The notes beneath the pieces were generated by a model. The model worked only from the letters and a program-made list of their open reading frames with translations. It was not told the origin of the DNA and ran no database searches. Both the position numbers and the translations under genes were made by a program. From Foliimonas ilicis (GTDB lineage: Bacteria; Pseudomonadota; Alphaproteobacteria; Rhizobiales; Rhizobiaceae), in assembly GCF_039939195.1 (NCBI RefSeq), contig NZ_JBDUUH010000001.1, positions 310,001 through 374,000 on the forward strand: a DNA stretch of 64,000 bases, written 5' to 3'. How positions within the stretch are numbered: position 1 is the first letter of the stretch; the number at the start of each line of letters is the position of its first letter. Below are positions 33,917-43,555 of this stretch, piece by piece.

Positions 33917-36900
33917 TCGCCCTCGCCTTCCGCCTGCTCGCCATCGCCACCTGCCGACCATTCGAGTACGCGGGCCAGATGGTCATAATCGCCATCCGTC
34001 TCGCCCTGCCGGAACGGCATTGCGCGCGAAAGATAGCCGCTGGACGGGTCGTCATAGTGCCGCAAAAGCTCTTCCAGACGATGCCAGGCGTCCTCCGAAA
34101 GATCGGCTGCGGTGCGCGGCTTGCGATTATATTCGAGAATAGACTCGTCATTCACTTCGCCATTCGGCTTGAGGCGTACGAAAACCAGATCAGAGGGTTC
34201 CGCCTTGCCCAAATCGGTGAATGCACCGCGTCTCAACAAAGCGCCTTCAAGCGCAAGCTGCGGGGCCAAAAGCGTATGCGCCTGCGCCTTCGACGGCGAC
34301 GAGCCGGTCTTGTAGTCGAGAATATCGGCCATGCCGCCATGTAGGAGGTCGATGCGATCAGCATAGCCAGACAAGGTAACGCCCGACGAGCCGACGAGCG
34401 TCTTTTCGGCACGCGCTTCGGCATGGCGGGTCTTTATGCTGTCGGCACGCCTCGTTTCCCAACCGAGAATGCCAACCGCCATTTTCTCGAAGCGCGGCCA
34501 CCATATGGCGCGCACATCGTCGGGAAGCGAGGCTTCCGAAAAACACTGCCTGCCGACATCGATAAGCGTTTCAAGTGCGACGGGCGCGCGGGGATCGACA
34601 CCGGACGTCGAAAAGCGATGCAGGATTTCATGAAACAAAGTGCCGCGTTCGGCTGCACCCGGATCACGCACCAAAGGCTCAAGCGGCATCAGCGAGAGAA
34701 TGCGCCGCGCGTAAATCGCATAAGGATCGCGCCGCAGCGTCTCGATCTCGGTTACCGAGAAATGGCGCGGCCGCACATCAAGCGGCGGGGTCGGGAAAGG
34801 CCGTTTCGCGAAGGCCACTTCCGGTGCATTGTCGAGCGCTTTTGCCCAACCAAGCAGTTCGTTCCCGCGCGCGCGCAACTCGTCCGCATGGCCCTTGCCG
34901 ATGAAAGTCAGTAGGCGCTGCAACCAGCGCGAGGCGACCGCAGGTGCATCACCCGAACGAGCCGAGCGCGCCAGCACGACATTCTTCGCGCCCATCGCCA
35001 TCTGGAAGTCATGCGCTGCCTGCCCGATACGGCGTTCCGGCGGTTCGAGATCGATGCCGGTCTTCATGACGCGCGACATGAAGCGATCCGCTTCCGCCTT
35101 TCGCGGCCAGCTTCCCTCATTCAGATCGCCAAGGATCAGCGTATCGACATGCTGAAGCCGCGCTTCGAGCGTGCCCCAGATCGCTATTCTTCGGTCCGAA
35201 CCAGCGCGCGGTTTTACAGTTTCAGGCGCGATCAACGCCTCCATCACATCCGGCCACTCGCCGGACAAGACCGGAAAACTGGCCTGTGACGAGACGAGGC
35301 CCCGCAAGAGTTCGGCCAGCTTTTCGCCCGCGTCGCCCGCATAAAGCGTTTCCAGCGCGCCGCTTTCGTCGCGTCCAAGCGCTTCCAGCGCCGTCACACT
35401 AACGCGCACCAGTTCGCTGAGTTCGGCCTCGGTGCTGTCTCGCAAGCCAGCCAAGGGTTGCAGCGCCTTGCAAAGCCTCGAAAGAACCGCTTTCGCTTCC
35501 TCGATGCGCCGGGCCGATAGCCTCGGAAACCACGCAGGGGCACGACGATCAGTGCCGAGCGAGACAAGACGTGCATCGAAAACATCTTCTAGATATACAA
35601 TGTCGGGCCTGCCGGTGCCGCCACGAAGACAGACGAGCTCTATCGTTTCGGCAGCCGACCGAACCGCCTTGCGATCCAGCCCAAGCATCAGCAGCGGGTG
35701 CTTCAGCAGGGACAGGACGGCAACCGGATCGCCCGGGCGGAAACTCGCTTGCAAAAGGATACGCAGCAAAGAGGCAGGCGGCGTCGAGGAAAGCAGCGTG
35801 CCGCCGGAATCATCGACGCGAATTCCAAAACGCAGCAATTCGGTCGAGACACGGCGCGCCAGATTGCGGTCGCCCGTCACCAATGCAGCCGTGCTTTTCG
35901 GATCGTCCAGCGTTCGTCTCAGCGCGATTGCGATCGCAGCGGCCTCGTCCCGTTCATTGGCCGCTTCGATCAGCGTTACGCCCGCCAATGCGTTGCTGAG
36001 CGCATCTGAACTCAACTCTGGCCTTGTTTGCGACCAGACGTCAGTTGTTTCCGCAGGGCGCAGGGCCTCGCTGACGACACCGGCGCGGACCAGAAGCGCG
36101 TCTTCCACTTCCCCGATTTCATCGATGTCGTTTCGCAAAGCACCCATTTTGCGCAACAGGCGGGAAAGCCCATACTGCGGATGGCCGAGGATTGCGGGTT
36201 CGGGTGCCGGAGAGCCGATCACTGACCAGGAGTTCTCGTCGAGCATCTTGTCGAGGCCGGGCAAAACCACCGCGCCTTGGGGCAGGCCGGCGATGGTTGC
36301 CAGCAATTGTGCGGTCGCCGGAATTGAGCCGGTCGAGCCTGCCGCGATTACCGGGCCATCTGGCGGATTGCGACGCAGCCGGTCTGAATAAAGCTTGATA
36401 AGCGCGCTGCGGTGGGCTGCCGGATTGGACAGGCCGCGCTCTTGCAGCATGCCCGGCCAATGGCTCGAAACGATATCGAGGAAATCGAGCGTCACCTGCC
36501 ACCAGCCCGCCAGATCGCCCGAGACGAGATCGCGCAGGCGCTTCCAGTCGGTACCTTCCGTCTCGACCTCGTCCATCAGATTGGCAAGATCGCGCGCCAG
36601 CCAAATGGCATCCGCCGACGAGGCAGGCACCACCATTTCTTCTTCGAACAGGGCCGCGACATGCGCCGGAAGCCGCCGCTTCCACGCGCGCACCAGCGGC
36701 GCCAGTAGCAATATGCGATCTATCGCGGCAATCGGTGGATCGAGCGTCAGCTCGTCAGCACCGGAAGAATCGAACGCCGTTTCGTCCTCGTCGAATTCGC
36801 CCAGCGGGCGGATCGTCGGCAAAATGGCAGACTGAACGTCGGCCTTTTCCACGAACACACTGCGCAATTCGCGGGCGGCGCGTCGTGTCGGCACGAAGAT

Positions 36901-37044
36901 GGTAACGGATGCAAGGGCCAGCGGGTCGCCATCGAAACGGAAACCGGGAACCAGAGTGCCGTCGATCAGCCGGTCGGCAAGCGTTCGCAGGAAATCGGCG
37001 CCGGAAGGTATCGATAGAATGCGTGGCGTGTGCCGTCCCGTCAT
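33913..37044 (-). CDS. addB: Double-strand break repair protein AddB (alphaproteobacterial type)
   Basis: 1043-residue partner of AddA. The N-terminal part is an inactivated helicase-like domain without a good Walker A; the C-terminal nuclease has ILDYKTGSSPSKAQAHTLLAPQLALEGALL (Asp and Lys catalytic, Gln/Leu motif) preceded by GTLFHEILHRF. The four cysteines of the Fe-S cluster of Bacillus AddB are not evident, as in the alpha-type family. It would scan for the recombination hotspot and cut the 5' strand. It overlaps both the murU stop (ATGA) and the addA start, placing it in the middle of a translationally linked run. Confidence 0.92.
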   Translation of the reverse strand: MTGRHTPRILSIPSGADFLRTLADRLIDGTLVPGFRFDGDPLALASVTIFVPTRRAARELRSVFVEKADVQSAILPTIRPLGEFDEDETAFDSSGADELTLDPPIAAIDRILLLAPLVRAWKRRLPAHVAALFEEEMVVPASSADAIWLARDLANLMDEVETEGTDWKRLRDLVSGDLAGWWQVTLDFLDIVSSHWPGMLQERGLSNPAAHRSALIKLYSDRLRRNPPDGPVIAAGSTGSIPATAQLLATIAGLPQGAVVLPGLDKMLDENSWSVIGSPAPEPAILGHPQYGLSRLLRKMGALRNDIDEIGEVEDALLVRAGVVSEALRPAETTDVWSQTRPELSSDALSNALAGVTLIEAANERDEAAAIAIALRRTLDDPKSTAALVTGDRNLARRVSTELLRFGIRVDDSGGTLLSSTPPASLLRILLQASFRPGDPVAVLSLLKHPLLMLGLDRKAVRSAAETIELVCLRGGTGRPDIVYLEDVFDARLVSLGTDRRAPAWFPRLSARRIEEAKAVLSRLCKALQPLAGLRDSTEAELSELVRVSVTALEALGRDESGALETLYAGDAGEKLAELLRGLVSSQASFPVLSGEWPDVMEALIAPETVKPRAGSDRRIAIWGTLEARLQHVDTLILGDLNEGSWPRKAEADRFMSRVMKTGIDLEPPERRIGQAAHDFQMAMGAKNVVLARSARSGDAPAVASRWLQRLLTFIGKGHADELRARGNELLGWAKALDNAPEVAFAKRPFPTPPLDVRPRHFSVTEIETLRRDPYAIYARRILSLMPLEPLVRDPGAAERGTLFHEILHRFSTSGVDPRAPVALETLIDVGRQCFSEASLPDDVRAIWWPRFEKMAVGILGWETRRADSIKTRHAEARAEKTLVGSSGVTLSGYADRIDLLHGGMADILDYKTGSSPSKAQAHTLLAPQLALEGALLRRGAFTDLGKAEPSDLVFVRLKPNGEVNDESILEYNRKPRTAADLSEDAWHRLEELLRHYDDPSSGYLSRAMPFRQGETDGDYDHLARVLEWSAGGDGEQAEGEGE

Positions 37045-37772
37045 GCCCTGCCAGCCGTGGCCGCCAGAAATGCCGCTTCCGCCTCGGGAATTGCCTGCGG
37101 CGTGCCGACCGTTATCCAGCTTCCATTCATCTTCATGCCGTGGAGACGCCCCATCTTTATGGCGCGATTGAAATAGGCATTCAGCGAATGCGGCGTCGCT
37201 TCCGCGCCTTCGAAAATGCGCGGATGAACGATCGCTGCGCCAGCATAGATCAGGCCAGCCGGATCGCCTGCGGCACGGCTCAGCGTACCATCATCGGACA
37301 CGAGAAAATCGGTGCCGCCGCTATGGCCCGTTGCCTGATCGAGTTCTGCCAGCATCAGAAGAATATCCATCTTCGAGGCATCCCATGCAAGGGCAAGCCT
37401 TTCCAGATTGGGCTTGCCTGCATCGATCCAGAACGTATCGGCATTGAGAATGTAAAACGGATCGGGGCCAATTTCCGGGAGCGCTTTGACTATACCACCA
37501 GCCGAATCGAGCAGCATGTCACGCTCGTCTGAAATGATGATCTTCGGCTCAGATCGGTCCGCAACATGCGCGATTATCTGATCTCGCAGATAATGCACAT
37601 TGACGATGATCTTCGCTACGCCAACCTCAGCCAGACTGTCCAGCCCATAGTCGAGCAGGGTCTTCCCCGCGATCTTGACCAGCGGTTTTGGTATCGCATC
37701 GGTGATCGGTCGCATGCGCTTGCCAAGACCGGCGGCCAGCACCATCGCAGTTTTAGGCGCGGCAATCGTCAA
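37041..37772 (-). CDS. murU: N-acetylmuramate alpha-1-phosphate uridylyltransferase-like nucleotidyltransferase
   Basis: 243-residue sugar-1-phosphate nucleotidyltransferase. The nucleotide-binding signature MVLAAGLGKRMRPITDAIPKPLVKIAGK (first part shown: LAAGLGKRMRPIT) is at the N-terminus, with FYILNADTFWIDAG carrying the metal-binding Asp. MurU joins UTP and MurNAc-1-phosphate to UDP-MurNAc in the recycling bypass that avoids MurA (fosfomycin target). The assignment as MurU rather than a mannose or glucose-1-phosphate enzyme depends on the overlapping upstream gene, whose second domain is the MurNAc/GlcNAc 1-kinase AmgK. Overlaps addB by 4 bp. Confidence 0.85.
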   Translation of the reverse strand: MTIAAPKTAMVLAAGLGKRMRPITDAIPKPLVKIAGKTLLDYGLDSLAEVGVAKIIVNVHYLRDQIIAHVADRSEPKIIISDERDMLLDSAGGIVKALPEIGPDPFYILNADTFWIDAGKPNLERLALAWDASKMDILLMLAELDQATGHSGGTDFLVSDDGTLSRAAGDPAGLIYAGAAIVHPRIFEGAEATPHSLNAYFNRAIKMGRLHGMKMNGSWITVGTPQAIPEAEAAFLAATAGRA

Positions 37773-39280
37773 ATTTTGCGCTCCTCGAGCAGGCCGTGGC
37801 GTTCGTAAAGATCGGCCAGATCGGACAAAGCGGGATGTTGTAGCGCGCGGCGCACATAGTCGCGGATACGCGGCAGATGCGTGAGATATTGCGCCTTGCC
37901 ATCGCGCCGGTGCAGGCGAACAAAGATGCCGAGTATCTTCGAATTACGTTGCGCGGCCATGATCGAATAGGCTTCCTCGAAGGCTTGTTCGTCAAAGACC
38001 CCTGCGGCGTGGCGTGCCTGCCTGTAGGCAGCGAGCGTCGTCGCCTCGATTTCGCACGGTATGTCGACACGCGCATCCATTGCAAGCGAGGCGACGTCGT
38101 AGGCGGCAGGGCCGATCATTGCATCCTGAAAATCGATAATGCCGAGGCGCTCATGATTTTCATGCTCCGGCCGCCAGATGATGTTCGGTGAGTGGAAGTC
38201 TCGAAGAACAATGCTTTGTTCCTTGCTTTCCAACCGGTCGAAGAGCGCGTTCCAGATGGCAGCGAATTCCTCGCGCAAGCGTTCGTCCGCCACCACGCCC
38301 GTAACTGCTGGAATGTACCACTCCAAAAGCAATTCGACCTCGATCATCAGTGCGTCGCGGTCGAAGGACGGGATTTTATGAAACTGATCGGGCGCGAATT
38401 CGATGTCAGCTTGCCATTCCTGCGCATGGATCATCGCGAGAAGTTCAGCGGCGGCGGCATATCGCTCTGCTACCGGCTTGCCCTCATCATCCAGAAAACG
38501 CCCGCTGCCAAGATTTTCCAGTATCAGGAAACCCTGCTCCAGATCGGCCGTAATGATTTCTGGAACCGTTACGCCAGCCTGCTGCAAAGCATGATCGATG
38601 CCCACAAAGGCCGAAACATTCTGCGCCGTGTGGGCGATCTCGGCATAGGGCCTGCCGTTTTTGACAGGCGGTCCGAGCACCAGCGCGGGTGCATTCATCA
38701 GCAGCAGTTCCGGCTCACCGTCCTGTCTCAAGCGCTCATATGAACGCGCCGATGCATCGCCCTGAAACGGCGTTCTGCGCGCGCCGCGATAGCCCGAATT
38801 GTCGAGAAAATCGCGGATGGAAAACGAGCGTTCAATACGCGAGAACGGTGCGTCGCTGCCGGAAATCCTGACTCGGCGACCTTCGCCTTCATGAAAAAGC
38901 TCAATACGGACCAAATTGTCAGGAAATGCGCCTTCGGCTTTTTCAGGCCATTCGACGAGCGCGGCGCCGTCGGAGATCGCCTCATCGAAGCCAAGCTCGG
39001 CAAGTTCGCCTTCCGACGAGAGCCGATAGAGATCGTAATGATGAACCGGCGGCGAGGTCCCATAGCTCTGCACCAGCGTATAGGTGGGGCTCGGCACTTC
39101 GTGGAACGGGTCGTCCGCCAAAGTGCGGATCAGGCTGCGCGCAAGCGTCGTCTTGCCGGTGCCGAGATCGCCGGACAGAGCCAGCACGTCGCCCTTGCGA
39201 AGTGCCAGCGCCAAATCTTCACCCAGCCTCGCTGTCGCTTCCTCGTCGGGAAGGAACCTCTCCACAACCCCGCCACTCAT
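37769..39280 (-). CDS. Fusion of tRNA t6A synthesis ATPase TsaE and anomeric MurNAc/GlcNAc kinase AmgK
   Basis: 503-residue two-domain protein. Residues about 1-155 are TsaE (YjeE): Walker A LSGDLGTGKTTLARSLIRTL, then VPSPTYTLVQSY and YDLYRL; it supports TsaB/TsaD in threonylcarbamoyl-A37 formation. Residues about 165-503 are an aminoglycoside-phosphotransferase-like kinase: FLILENLGSGRFLDD hinge, catalytic RDFHSPNIIWRPE and metal-binding IIDFQDAMIGPAAYD. This half resembles AmgK, which phosphorylates MurNAc at C1 for MurU, encoded next with a 4-bp overlap. The same fusion is known from other Rhizobiales, so a sequencing error joining two genes is unlikely. 8 bp after divL. Confidence 0.9.
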   Translation of the reverse strand: MSGGVVERFLPDEEATARLGEDLALALRKGDVLALSGDLGTGKTTLARSLIRTLADDPFHEVPSPTYTLVQSYGTSPPVHHYDLYRLSSEGELAELGFDEAISDGAALVEWPEKAEGAFPDNLVRIELFHEGEGRRVRISGSDAPFSRIERSFSIRDFLDNSGYRGARRTPFQGDASARSYERLRQDGEPELLLMNAPALVLGPPVKNGRPYAEIAHTAQNVSAFVGIDHALQQAGVTVPEIITADLEQGFLILENLGSGRFLDDEGKPVAERYAAAAELLAMIHAQEWQADIEFAPDQFHKIPSFDRDALMIEVELLLEWYIPAVTGVVADERLREEFAAIWNALFDRLESKEQSIVLRDFHSPNIIWRPEHENHERLGIIDFQDAMIGPAAYDVASLAMDARVDIPCEIEATTLAAYRQARHAAGVFDEQAFEEAYSIMAAQRNSKILGIFVRLHRRDGKAQYLTHLPRIRDYVRRALQHPALSDLADLYERHGLLEERKI

Positions 39281-39288
39281 GCGGTGTT

Positions 39289-41850
39289 CTACTCTGCCGC
39301 GACCCGGACACCGCCCGATGGCGTTTCCGGGAAAAGGCAGATCACCGTCGTCCCACGATCAGCACCCGTTTCGAACTGCACCTTTCCACCGTGCAGCTCC
39401 ACGAAGCTTTTGACGATTGAGAGTCCGAGGCCAGCCCCGCGACGGCGTCCACCATTCACGCGCGGCTCGAAACGCTTGAACACCGTGTCCAGCATGTCAG
39501 GCGTCATGCCGGGGCCATCGTCATGAACGGCAAATTCCACACCTGTCGAAATCTGGCGGCAGGAAAGCGAGATCGTGCTGGCCTGCGGCGCATAATTCAC
39601 CGCGTTGCTCAAGAGATTGTAGAGGATCTGGCGAATGCGCGTTTCGTCGCCATAAAAACTCTTCGGGGCGGAAGCCTGATCGATCTTCAGCTTGATGGAA
39701 TGTTCTTCCATACGCTCGGACACCAGTTCTGCTGCAGCCGCGATGGTGCGGTCTACGCGCACTTCGGCAATGTCCAGTTCCATGATGCCGGCATCGACGG
39801 TCGCCAGATCGAGAATGTCGTTGACGATTGTCAGAAGCGTCGATGACGACGATCCGATATGGCCGACATATTCGCGCTGGCGCGGGCTTAGCGGGCCGGT
39901 GGCAGGTAGCGACAGAAGCTCGGTAAAGCCAATGATGTTGGTGAGCGGCGAGCGAAGCTCGTAGTTCACATGCTGAACGAAGTCGTTCTTGAGCTGATCG
40001 GCCTTCTGCAAGGCCTCGTTCTTTTCCTTCAGCGCACGCTCGACATTCACGCTGTCCGTCACGTCGACGAAGGTCATCATGACCTGCCCGTTTGGCAGAT
40101 GGATGATGCCGTAATGCAGCACCGAGCCGTTTTGAAGTTCGGTCCGGCCCTGCCTGTTGCTGCGGTCTTCATCGAAACCGGTAACGGCTGCCACGAACCC
40201 GCCCCATGGGCTGTCGGTGGCTCGCGCTTCACACTGCGTGCGGATCGCGGAGATGTGGGCATCCGGTTTCACCGCGCCTTCATCCAGGCCCCAAAGCAGG
40301 CTGAATGCTGGATTGGACAGGCGCAAGCGCCCATCCGGGCCAAACACGCAGACGCCTTCTGCAAGATTGTCGAGCGTTTCGCCCTGAACCCGCACCGCCG
40401 TCTGATAGCGGCTTTCGAGATTGATCTTTTCCGTGACGTTTTCGAAAACCCAGGTAACGCCGCCCTTTGGCTGCGGATTGGCGATGACCCTGATCGTGCG
40501 GGAATCCGGCAGATGCCACCAATGCGACTGCGATTCGACCGCGCGATAGGCGTCGAGAAGGTTTTCTTTCCAGCGGCGCCATTCAGGCTGTTCCGGGATT
40601 TTCCCTTCGCTGCGCAGACGATCGAGCAGCAATGCATTCTCCGGCTTGCTCTCCAGAAACACCTGATCGAGATTCCATAGTTTCTGGAATGCCTGATTGA
40701 AGAAACGCAGCTTTTGATGCTCGTCAAAAATCGCAACGGCAGTGGTGAGCTGGTCGAGCGTATCAGCATGACTGCGAACCGTGCGCTCATATTCTTCGCG
40801 AATGGCTTCAACACCGCTCATGTCGGCAGCAATGCCGGCAGAGCCATCCTCGCCCGCAACATCCGTCACAGCAAATACGCGGCGGTCGCCGCCGATCACC
40901 GTAGAAAGTGTCTGGCTGAAAACCGGGTTTGCACGATGCTGATGCGCAATCGTCTCCCGCGCCTGCGTGCCCAGAAACTCTGCTGCATCGCGCACAGCCG
41001 TTTCGCTGTTATCGGCTTCAACCGCCTTTGCATATGCACGGTTGACCCATTTCAGGCGCCCGTCCGACGACCTGATCCAGAACGGCATTTCGAGCCGGTC
41101 GACCAGGCCGATCATGTTGTCATGTTCGGCAGACAGGCGCTTGTTCTCTATTCTGAGACGCGCTTGCACGCGCTGCGTTTCAGACAAGGACACGAAGCGT
41201 ACGATCGTATGCGCCGCGTTCTTTCGGCCCTGAACCTCCAGAGGTGCGCCGATCTGCGATTCAATGACGAGATCGAACGGAGTGCCTTTCTCGCGCAGGC
41301 TGGCGACTGCGTGGTCGAGCGCTGCCGCAGAAGCGGGCATCAGCCACCTGCCGAATGCGAGGAAGGAGGCGCGCTCTTCCGGTGCACCGGCTTCAGCAGT
41401 CAGGCTGCCGACGATTTCCGGCTTCTTGTGCTCGCGTTCCCAGATAATGACGCGCTGGTCGCGCAGATTGAGAAGCGCTTCCGAGCGCTGCAGCGAAGCG
41501 GTAAGATCGGCAACGCGGCCACGCAGATCGACATTGTCAGAAGCGATACGTCCCTTTTCGCGGATCAGCCAGATCGCGCAAAGCAGTGCCGAACCGATAA
41601 TGCCTGCAAAGACGGCGAGTTGAATGACTTCGACGGCACCCACGGACAGTCCAAGTTCCTGAAGCGGTTGTTGCTGCGCATGCGCTTCGAAAGCCAGACC
41701 AGCCAAGGCACTGGTTGCCAGTGCGCGTTTTACGAAAAATCGCGTGATGAGCCTTGCGCCAAACCCTTTGCGGGCAGGCGTTCCATTGCTCGAATCCCGA
41801 TGGCCGCCGGAGACGGCCTGTCCCGCGCTAAGCGGGTTTTCCCCCGGCAT
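39289..41850 (-). CDS. divL: DivL-type PAS sensor pseudo-histidine kinase with Tyr at the phosphorylation site
   Basis: 853-residue membrane-linked protein. A membrane helix lies near residues 60-80 (VEVIQLAVFAGIIGSALLCAIWLI), followed by a coiled region, several PAS domains (residues about 150-600) and a kinase core. The H-box reads VNYELRSPLTNIIGF: Tyr630 (codon 39961-39963) replaces the usual His, the hallmark of Caulobacter DivL. N-, G1- and G2-boxes are present (LLSNAVNYA, HDDGPGM, RRGAGLGLSIV). DivL binds phosphorylated or unphosphorylated DivK and controls CckA and thus CtrA, the cell-cycle master regulator. ATG at 41850 follows AGAGGA; the longer frame to 42000 looks non-coding. Confidence 0.88.
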   Translation of the reverse strand: MPGENPLSAGQAVSGGHRDSSNGTPARKGFGARLITRFFVKRALATSALAGLAFEAHAQQQPLQELGLSVGAVEVIQLAVFAGIIGSALLCAIWLIREKGRIASDNVDLRGRVADLTASLQRSEALLNLRDQRVIIWEREHKKPEIVGSLTAEAGAPEERASFLAFGRWLMPASAAALDHAVASLREKGTPFDLVIESQIGAPLEVQGRKNAAHTIVRFVSLSETQRVQARLRIENKRLSAEHDNMIGLVDRLEMPFWIRSSDGRLKWVNRAYAKAVEADNSETAVRDAAEFLGTQARETIAHQHRANPVFSQTLSTVIGGDRRVFAVTDVAGEDGSAGIAADMSGVEAIREEYERTVRSHADTLDQLTTAVAIFDEHQKLRFFNQAFQKLWNLDQVFLESKPENALLLDRLRSEGKIPEQPEWRRWKENLLDAYRAVESQSHWWHLPDSRTIRVIANPQPKGGVTWVFENVTEKINLESRYQTAVRVQGETLDNLAEGVCVFGPDGRLRLSNPAFSLLWGLDEGAVKPDAHISAIRTQCEARATDSPWGGFVAAVTGFDEDRSNRQGRTELQNGSVLHYGIIHLPNGQVMMTFVDVTDSVNVERALKEKNEALQKADQLKNDFVQHVNYELRSPLTNIIGFTELLSLPATGPLSPRQREYVGHIGSSSSTLLTIVNDILDLATVDAGIMELDIAEVRVDRTIAAAAELVSERMEEHSIKLKIDQASAPKSFYGDETRIRQILYNLLSNAVNYAPQASTISLSCRQISTGVEFAVHDDGPGMTPDMLDTVFKRFEPRVNGGRRRGAGLGLSIVKSFVELHGGKVQFETGADRGTTVICLFPETPSGGVRVAAE

Positions 41851-41982
41851 GTCTTGTTCCTCTCCGCCGCATGAATGCAAGACCGCCCAATCACTCCGAA
41901 GTCCCCCGACCACGGAGCCGAGGCGTCGCGAATCACTCCACAATAACCTTTGCGCGAATCGTCGTGAAGGCGGCACGGCGGC

Positions 41983-42019
41983 AAAAAAGAAGCCGGGCAA
42001 AAGTCAATCGCCCGGCTTC
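41983..42019 (-). terminator. Rho-independent terminator of ahcY
   Basis: GAAGCCGGGC (41989-41998) and GCCCGGCTTC (42010-42019) form a 10-bp stem with an 11-base loop; on the minus strand it is followed by six T. It ends ahcY transcription and separates it from divL, which must have its own promoter in 41851-41982. Confidence 0.9.
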
Positions 42020-42046
42020 CATATGTAGTGTTTTACTTGAGGCTGA

Positions 42047-43447
42047 TCAGTACCTGTAGTGTTCAGGCTTGAACGGACCCTTCGGCGTCACGCCGATATA
42101 GGCTGCCTGTTCATTGCTGAGCTCGGTCAGTTTCGCGCCGAGCTTGTCGAGATGCAGGCGCGCTACTTTCTCGTCGAGATGCTTCGGCAGCACGTAGACC
42201 TGGTTCTGATACTGGCCGGGCTTCGTCCAAAGCTCGATCTGCGCGAGAACCTGATTGGTGAACGAGGCGGACATGACGAAGCTTGGATGGCCGGTCGCGT
42301 TGCCTAGATTGAGCAGACGGCCTTCCGAAAGCAGGATCATGCGCTTGCCATCCGGGAAGGTGATCATGTCGACCTGCGGCTTCACATTCGTCCATTTGAG
42401 ATTGCGCAGCGCAGCGACCTGAATCTCATTGTCGAAATGTCCGATATTGCCGACGATCGCCATGTCTTTGAACAGGCGCATATGGTCGAGCGTGATGACA
42501 TCCTTGTTGCCGGTCGTGGTGATGATGATGTCTGCATAAGGTGCAGCATCTTCCAGCGTTACGACTTCGAAACCGTCCATCGCGGCCTGAAGCGCGCAGA
42601 TCGGATCGACTTCCGTCACCTTGACGCGGGCGCCGGCGCCCGAAAGCGACTGGGCCGAACCCTTGCCGACGTCGCCATAACCGCAAACGACAGCTACCTT
42701 GCCGGCCATCATGACGTCGGTGCCGCGGCGGATGCCATCGACCAGCGATTCCTTGCAGCCGTATTTGTTGTCGAATTTCGACTTGGTGACGCTGTCATTC
42801 ACATTGATCGCTGGGAAGGGCAGCAGGCCCTTCTTCTGCAACTGGTAAAGCCGGTTCACGCCGGTCGTCGTCTCTTCCGTCACGCCGCGGATCGCTTCAC
42901 GCTGTTTGGTGAAGAAACCTGGCGTCTCGGCAAGACGCTTCTTGATCTGTGCGAAGAGAATTTCCTCTTCCTCGCTGCCGGGATTGGACAAAACATCCTC
43001 ACCAGCCTCGGCGCGCGCGCCGATCAAAATATACATGGTGGCATCGCCGCCATCGTCGAGAATCATGTTCGACTGGCCGCCATCCGGCCACTGGAAAATC
43101 CGGTCGGTGTACTGCCAGTAGTCGTCAAGCGTCTCGCCCTTGATCGCGAATACCGGAACGCCGGAAGCAGCGATTGCTGCCGCTGCATGGTCCTGCGTCG
43201 AGAAAATATTGCACGAGGCCCAGCGAACTTCTGCACCAAGCGCCGTCAGCGTCTCGATGAGCACCGCGGTCTGGATGGTCATGTGCAGCGAGCCGGTGAT
43301 GCGCGCGCCCTTGAGCGGCTTGGTCGTGCCGAACTCTTCGCGGGCGGCCATAAGGCCGGGCATTTCTGTTTCGGCGATGTCCATCTCCTTGCGGCCCCAA
43401 TCGGCCAGCGAGATGTCGGCGACGATGTAATCCTGTTGACCTGCCAT
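42047..43447 (-). CDS. ahcY: Adenosylhomocysteinase
   Basis: 466-residue NAD-dependent S-adenosylhomocysteine hydrolase, which splits SAH to adenosine and homocysteine and relieves product inhibition of methyltransferases. Signatures are EEFG and GARITGSLHMTIQTAVLIETL at the N-terminal half (as GSLHMTIQTAVLIETL), FDNKYGCKESLVDGIRRGTDVM, and the NAD site VVCGYGDVGKGSAQSL. The C-terminal KPEHYRY ending is the conserved NAD-binding tail. ATG at 43447 is preceded by GGAGA; an ATG six codons upstream is possible but poorer. The 159-bp leader contains a palindrome discussed separately. Confidence 0.97.
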   Translation of the reverse strand: MAGQQDYIVADISLADWGRKEMDIAETEMPGLMAAREEFGTTKPLKGARITGSLHMTIQTAVLIETLTALGAEVRWASCNIFSTQDHAAAAIAASGVPVFAIKGETLDDYWQYTDRIFQWPDGGQSNMILDDGGDATMYILIGARAEAGEDVLSNPGSEEEEILFAQIKKRLAETPGFFTKQREAIRGVTEETTTGVNRLYQLQKKGLLPFPAINVNDSVTKSKFDNKYGCKESLVDGIRRGTDVMMAGKVAVVCGYGDVGKGSAQSLSGAGARVKVTEVDPICALQAAMDGFEVVTLEDAAPYADIIITTTGNKDVITLDHMRLFKDMAIVGNIGHFDNEIQVAALRNLKWTNVKPQVDMITFPDGKRMILLSEGRLLNLGNATGHPSFVMSASFTNQVLAQIELWTKPGQYQNQVYVLPKHLDEKVARLHLDKLGAKLTELSNEQAAYIGVTPKGPFKPEHYRY

Positions 43448-43555
43448 GGCAGTTCTCCGATTCAATCTGTTGTTCGATGCGCCCGGCAGCGGAAAGCGAA
43501 GGTGGCGCGGAAATGCAAATGCAGCTAGCAGAAGAGCCGCAAAATCACAATAGAT

